From assembly GCA_036244855.1 (NCBI GenBank), contig BQKZ01000678.1:42228-106227 (forward strand): DNA of 64,000 nt, in the 5' to 3' direction. Within the stretch, counting starts at the first letter, position 1; each line of letters begins with the position of its first letter. Positions 61,620-64,000 of this stretch are shown in pieces. The translations under genes were made by a program, and so were the position numbers. Below the pieces are notes generated by a model, which saw nothing but the letters and a program-made list of their open reading frames with translations, was not told the DNA's origin and did not search any database. Source of the DNA: Temnopleurus reevesii (taxonomy: Eukaryota > Echinodermata > Echinoidea > Temnopleuroida > Temnopleuridae).

Positions 61620-61890
61620 ATACAGCTTAAGCAGAAATTTTCACTGGGGTTTTACTTTCCTGGATTTTGTGATTATGAATTCGCTTAAGTTTCCACTCAA
61701 TATAATGACAACAGACTTGAGTACAGTGATTTTTAAAATCGTTAAAAGAAATAGCAATCCATTATTCCATAAATATGTCTGAATTTCAGAGAATTCCCTA
61801 AAATTTAAGTACTGTAAGCTTTATAATGAAGTACATTCTTTACAAATTTTTACTTCATAGTGGCTCCACTTAGATATCAGGAGGTTGGCA
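61620..61890. mobile_element. Related diverged element copy
   Basis: GCAGAAATTTTCACTGGGGT and following bases parallel GCTGAAATTTTCAATGGGGT at 60730 onward, and GAATTTCAGAGAATT... parallels the 60870 region. Terminal motifs are eroded. Confidence 0.55.
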
Positions 61891-63172
61891 TCTCTGTTTA
61901 AACTTCTATTCTGTTTAAACTTCTATTAGAAATAGGTATTGCAATTTATGCTTCAACTATGACAGATATGCTACATCGAGCACAACACTCCATACATGAA
62001 CAAACAGTCTTTCCAACCTTATTTGATACATAACAATATAGTCGAGTTTTCTCTTTTTAAAAGTAACATAATTAATGGACAGATCCCTTAAATCTTGTAA
62101 CCATTAAGTGGCTTATTTTTGTGTGAAGTAAATTCTCACTTAAAAAAAACCCACAGGGGTGTGATTGAAGGATTGTCTCTAAGTAGCAAAAATTTGATGA
62201 ATTATACTTCTCTAATTCATCAAAAGAATGTTTTGGCTTTGGTGCCTCTCATACCCCCTGCTGACATATTTGAAAAACACATACAAATGTGTTGAAATTA
62301 CCCTGTTACTTTTAAAGGGGAACAGTTAAATTTAATATCTAAAGAAAGTTTTACTTGTACAGGAAAAACTATTTGCTTCTTGCATGATCCATAGATATTT
62401 GCTGATAAAATAATTGAAAATTATAACAAAAAAGACACACCACCAAACATTTTATACGTAAGTGTCAAAAGGTCACTCACACTTTCATACACATATCTCA
62501 TTATATTGCACAATTGAATTATTTGAAAGAAGATAGAACAACAAATCATAATTCTGTAACTGTCTCTCACAAGCTAACCAAGTCAATCGATGACAAAAAG
62601 CCTAGAATTTGTAAATTAAATTTGCGGTGCCTTAATAAGACTCACACCTAATTCTACTACATCAGTTGAAAAGTAAACATTTTCCTCAATAAAACTGCAA
62701 TTGTAATATTTCAGTAATTAATATAAAAGTCTTATTTGTTTTGATTTAAACATTTTTAATCAAATATTCCCCAATGTTTCAATAACTTTTGTGATTTGAA
62801 AATTTGATAGTACCACAAAGCATGAATCATTAGTTTCAGAAACTATTATCTCGAACAATGAGGAGAATCTATAATCGCTGACTGTCCTGGCAAGGTCTAT
62901 TTGATCATTACTGATACAAGTATGTTAGGGATAGAGCAAGGTAATTCCATATTAAAAAAGAAGACCATATTTCATGAGTACAATTAACTGTCATCCAAAT
63001 TGTATGCCATATCTCCCATCATTAAGAAAATATAACATTCCTACTTTATAGTGTATGAACCATCATTGATCTAACTTATTATTTGTTGGCTTGCATGTAA
63101 ATAACTTTTCAGATAATATTTCACATGTTCATTTATAATCTTACAGTGGTGTTTTTCAATTTTGGTGAAAAG

Positions 63173-63258
63173 CCCCCCCCCCCCTCCAGAAAGTTCAATT
63201 CGGGCCATTTTTCTGTCGTTGGAGGGTATCCAAACTTTTTTTGGGGGGGGGGGAGAGG
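63173..63258. repeat. Poly-C and poly-G pair with foldback potential
   Basis: A C12 run near 63173-63184 and a G10 or longer run near 63243-63252, with AAAG.. / ..CTTTTT flanks, can pair as an inverted repeat. Also prone to sequencing error. Confidence 0.6.
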
Positions 63259-63817
63259 GGTGGGGTTTTATGGAAATCTGTGGATGTCAGTAATTGTTCT
63301 GATTCCAGCAAGGCCAATGTGCACCATCCTTTATTCGTAAGCACCTTTACTATCTGCTAGTATTGTTCAGAGGATAAAATTCGAAAATTCACTTGTGAAT
63401 CATAGCCCCCCAAATTAAATCTTTCTATTTAGCCATAGATAGTTCATACCAGTGGATAAATAATTCTCTGTAGAGACAGAGATGATACACTATGGTAATG
63501 ATGCATTCCAAATTGTTCACTTGTATCCATTTATGCTGGTAGCCCCTCCAGGAACAACAAGAAAACAAATATTGATTTTGGATGGCAGGAATGATAAAAT
63601 TATTCTTGCAATTATAATATTCAACAAGAAGGCATTGCGTCAAAATAAAAAAGATTAATGGCGCCCTATCAAATTAAACATTAATTTGTACAGATACTTG
63701 CAGTTGTGACAGATTTATGAGACGAGTCCTGATCAAAAGTAGTAGTCACACTCCTCACAATGGTGATCCTGCCCTCATAGAGGTGGTATTCGACATCAAG
63801 ATGGTGATCATATCCCC

Positions 63818-64000
63818 TCATCGTGGCGGCGGTCGCGCTCTCCGATGCCTAGCTAGAAACCTGAGGATCCATTGGACGATGAAAGGCCAAACAAGGAGAA
63901 TGAAGACAGTCCTCATTGGTAGGGTCGGGAAAGGCCACCACGACGATGATGAGGCTGGGCGGGATGGGAGGGGTATGGCACCTTCTGGATGGTGGGGGAG
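63818..64000 (-). CDS. ACBD5: Last coding exon of an ACBD5-like tail-anchored acyl-CoA-binding protein (5'-partial)
   Basis: Reading the minus strand from 64000 down, 60 codons are open and end in TGA at 63818-63820. The product has a Pro/Ser-rich segment, SSSSWWPFPTLPMRTVFILL, then VWPFIVQWILRFLARHRRAR and PPPR. A WWPF motif followed by a single C-terminal transmembrane helix containing WPFIxQW and a short basic tail is the layout of ACBD5 (and ACBD4), peroxisomal tail-anchored acyl-CoA-binding proteins that tether peroxisomes to the ER. The region is GC-richer than its surroundings. The acyl-CoA-binding domain would lie beyond the window; ACBD4 versus ACBD5 cannot be separated here. Confidence 0.6.
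   Translation of the reverse strand, partial: LPHHPEGAIPLPSRPASSSSWWPFPTLPMRTVFILLVWPFIVQWILRFLARHRRARPPPR

Larger units (their letters stand above)
60248..63817. other. Intergenic or 3' UTR of the minus-strand gene
   Basis: AT-rich. Contains dispersed element copies at 60691-61066 and 61620-61890 and a C/G homopolymer pair at 63173-63260. Part of it probably belongs to the 3' UTR of the gene ending at 63818, but the limit is not visible. Confidence 0.5.

Overview
The window is AT-rich animal nuclear DNA with small exons, long introns, canonical GT-AG splice sites and many small inverted-repeat transposons. A single BAZ2-type gene that keeps its methyl-CpG-binding-like (TAM/MBD) domain, together with the repeat landscape and a repeat carrying a tRNA-Leu primer-site motif, suggests a marine invertebrate deuterostome, most likely an echinoderm. 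The species call is inference. No prokaryotic or viral gene, CRISPR array, rRNA or tRNA gene was seen.

About 49 kb of plus strand (729-49578) is one gene: the central and C-terminal part of a bromodomain-adjacent-to-zinc-finger protein 2 (BAZ2A/BAZ2B family), a chromatin-remodelling subunit that partners ISWI ATPases. I traced 30 consecutive coding exons by splice sites and reading phase. Counting one copy of the duplicated block they total 6530 nt, an exact 2175 codons plus stop after two bases of an opening partial codon. Order of domains: RG-rich/AT-hook, Ser-rich segment, coiled coil with a PxDLS motif, TAM/MBD, long Lys/Glu/Gln coiled coil, DDT, WHIM1, second AT-hook, WHIM2, long acidic linker with SUMO-type motifs, WHIM3-like block, acidic insert, PHD finger, Lys-rich linker, bromodomain. 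The N-terminus and promoter lie before base 1.

The outstanding anomaly is a near-duplicate of five exons: 9013-16578 is repeated as 16580-24494, with a single N (16579) exactly at the junction. The block is 1213 coding nt, not a multiple of three, so splicing both copies in series would hit a stop codon. Copy differences in exons are nearly all synonymous. The simplest reading is two unmerged haplotype contigs, not a protein with two MBDs, although patchy divergence, an inverted intron segment and a MITE present in only one copy deserve checking.

Several introns contain relics of exon duplication: a five-unit array of an exon tail (34346-35235), a half copy of the 42085 exon (about 41905-42010) and a probable relic of the 13117 exon. 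Downstream of the BAZ2 stop, 49579-63817 is largely non-coding: 3' UTR, a fragment beside a second single N (52381), a decayed 3.4-kb transposon with terminal inverted repeats over 400 bp (54629-58068), nested MITEs and further small elements. At the right edge, on the minus strand, lies what looks like the last coding exon of an ACBD5-like tail-anchored acyl-CoA-binding protein, convergent with BAZ2. No novel multi-gene system is visible.
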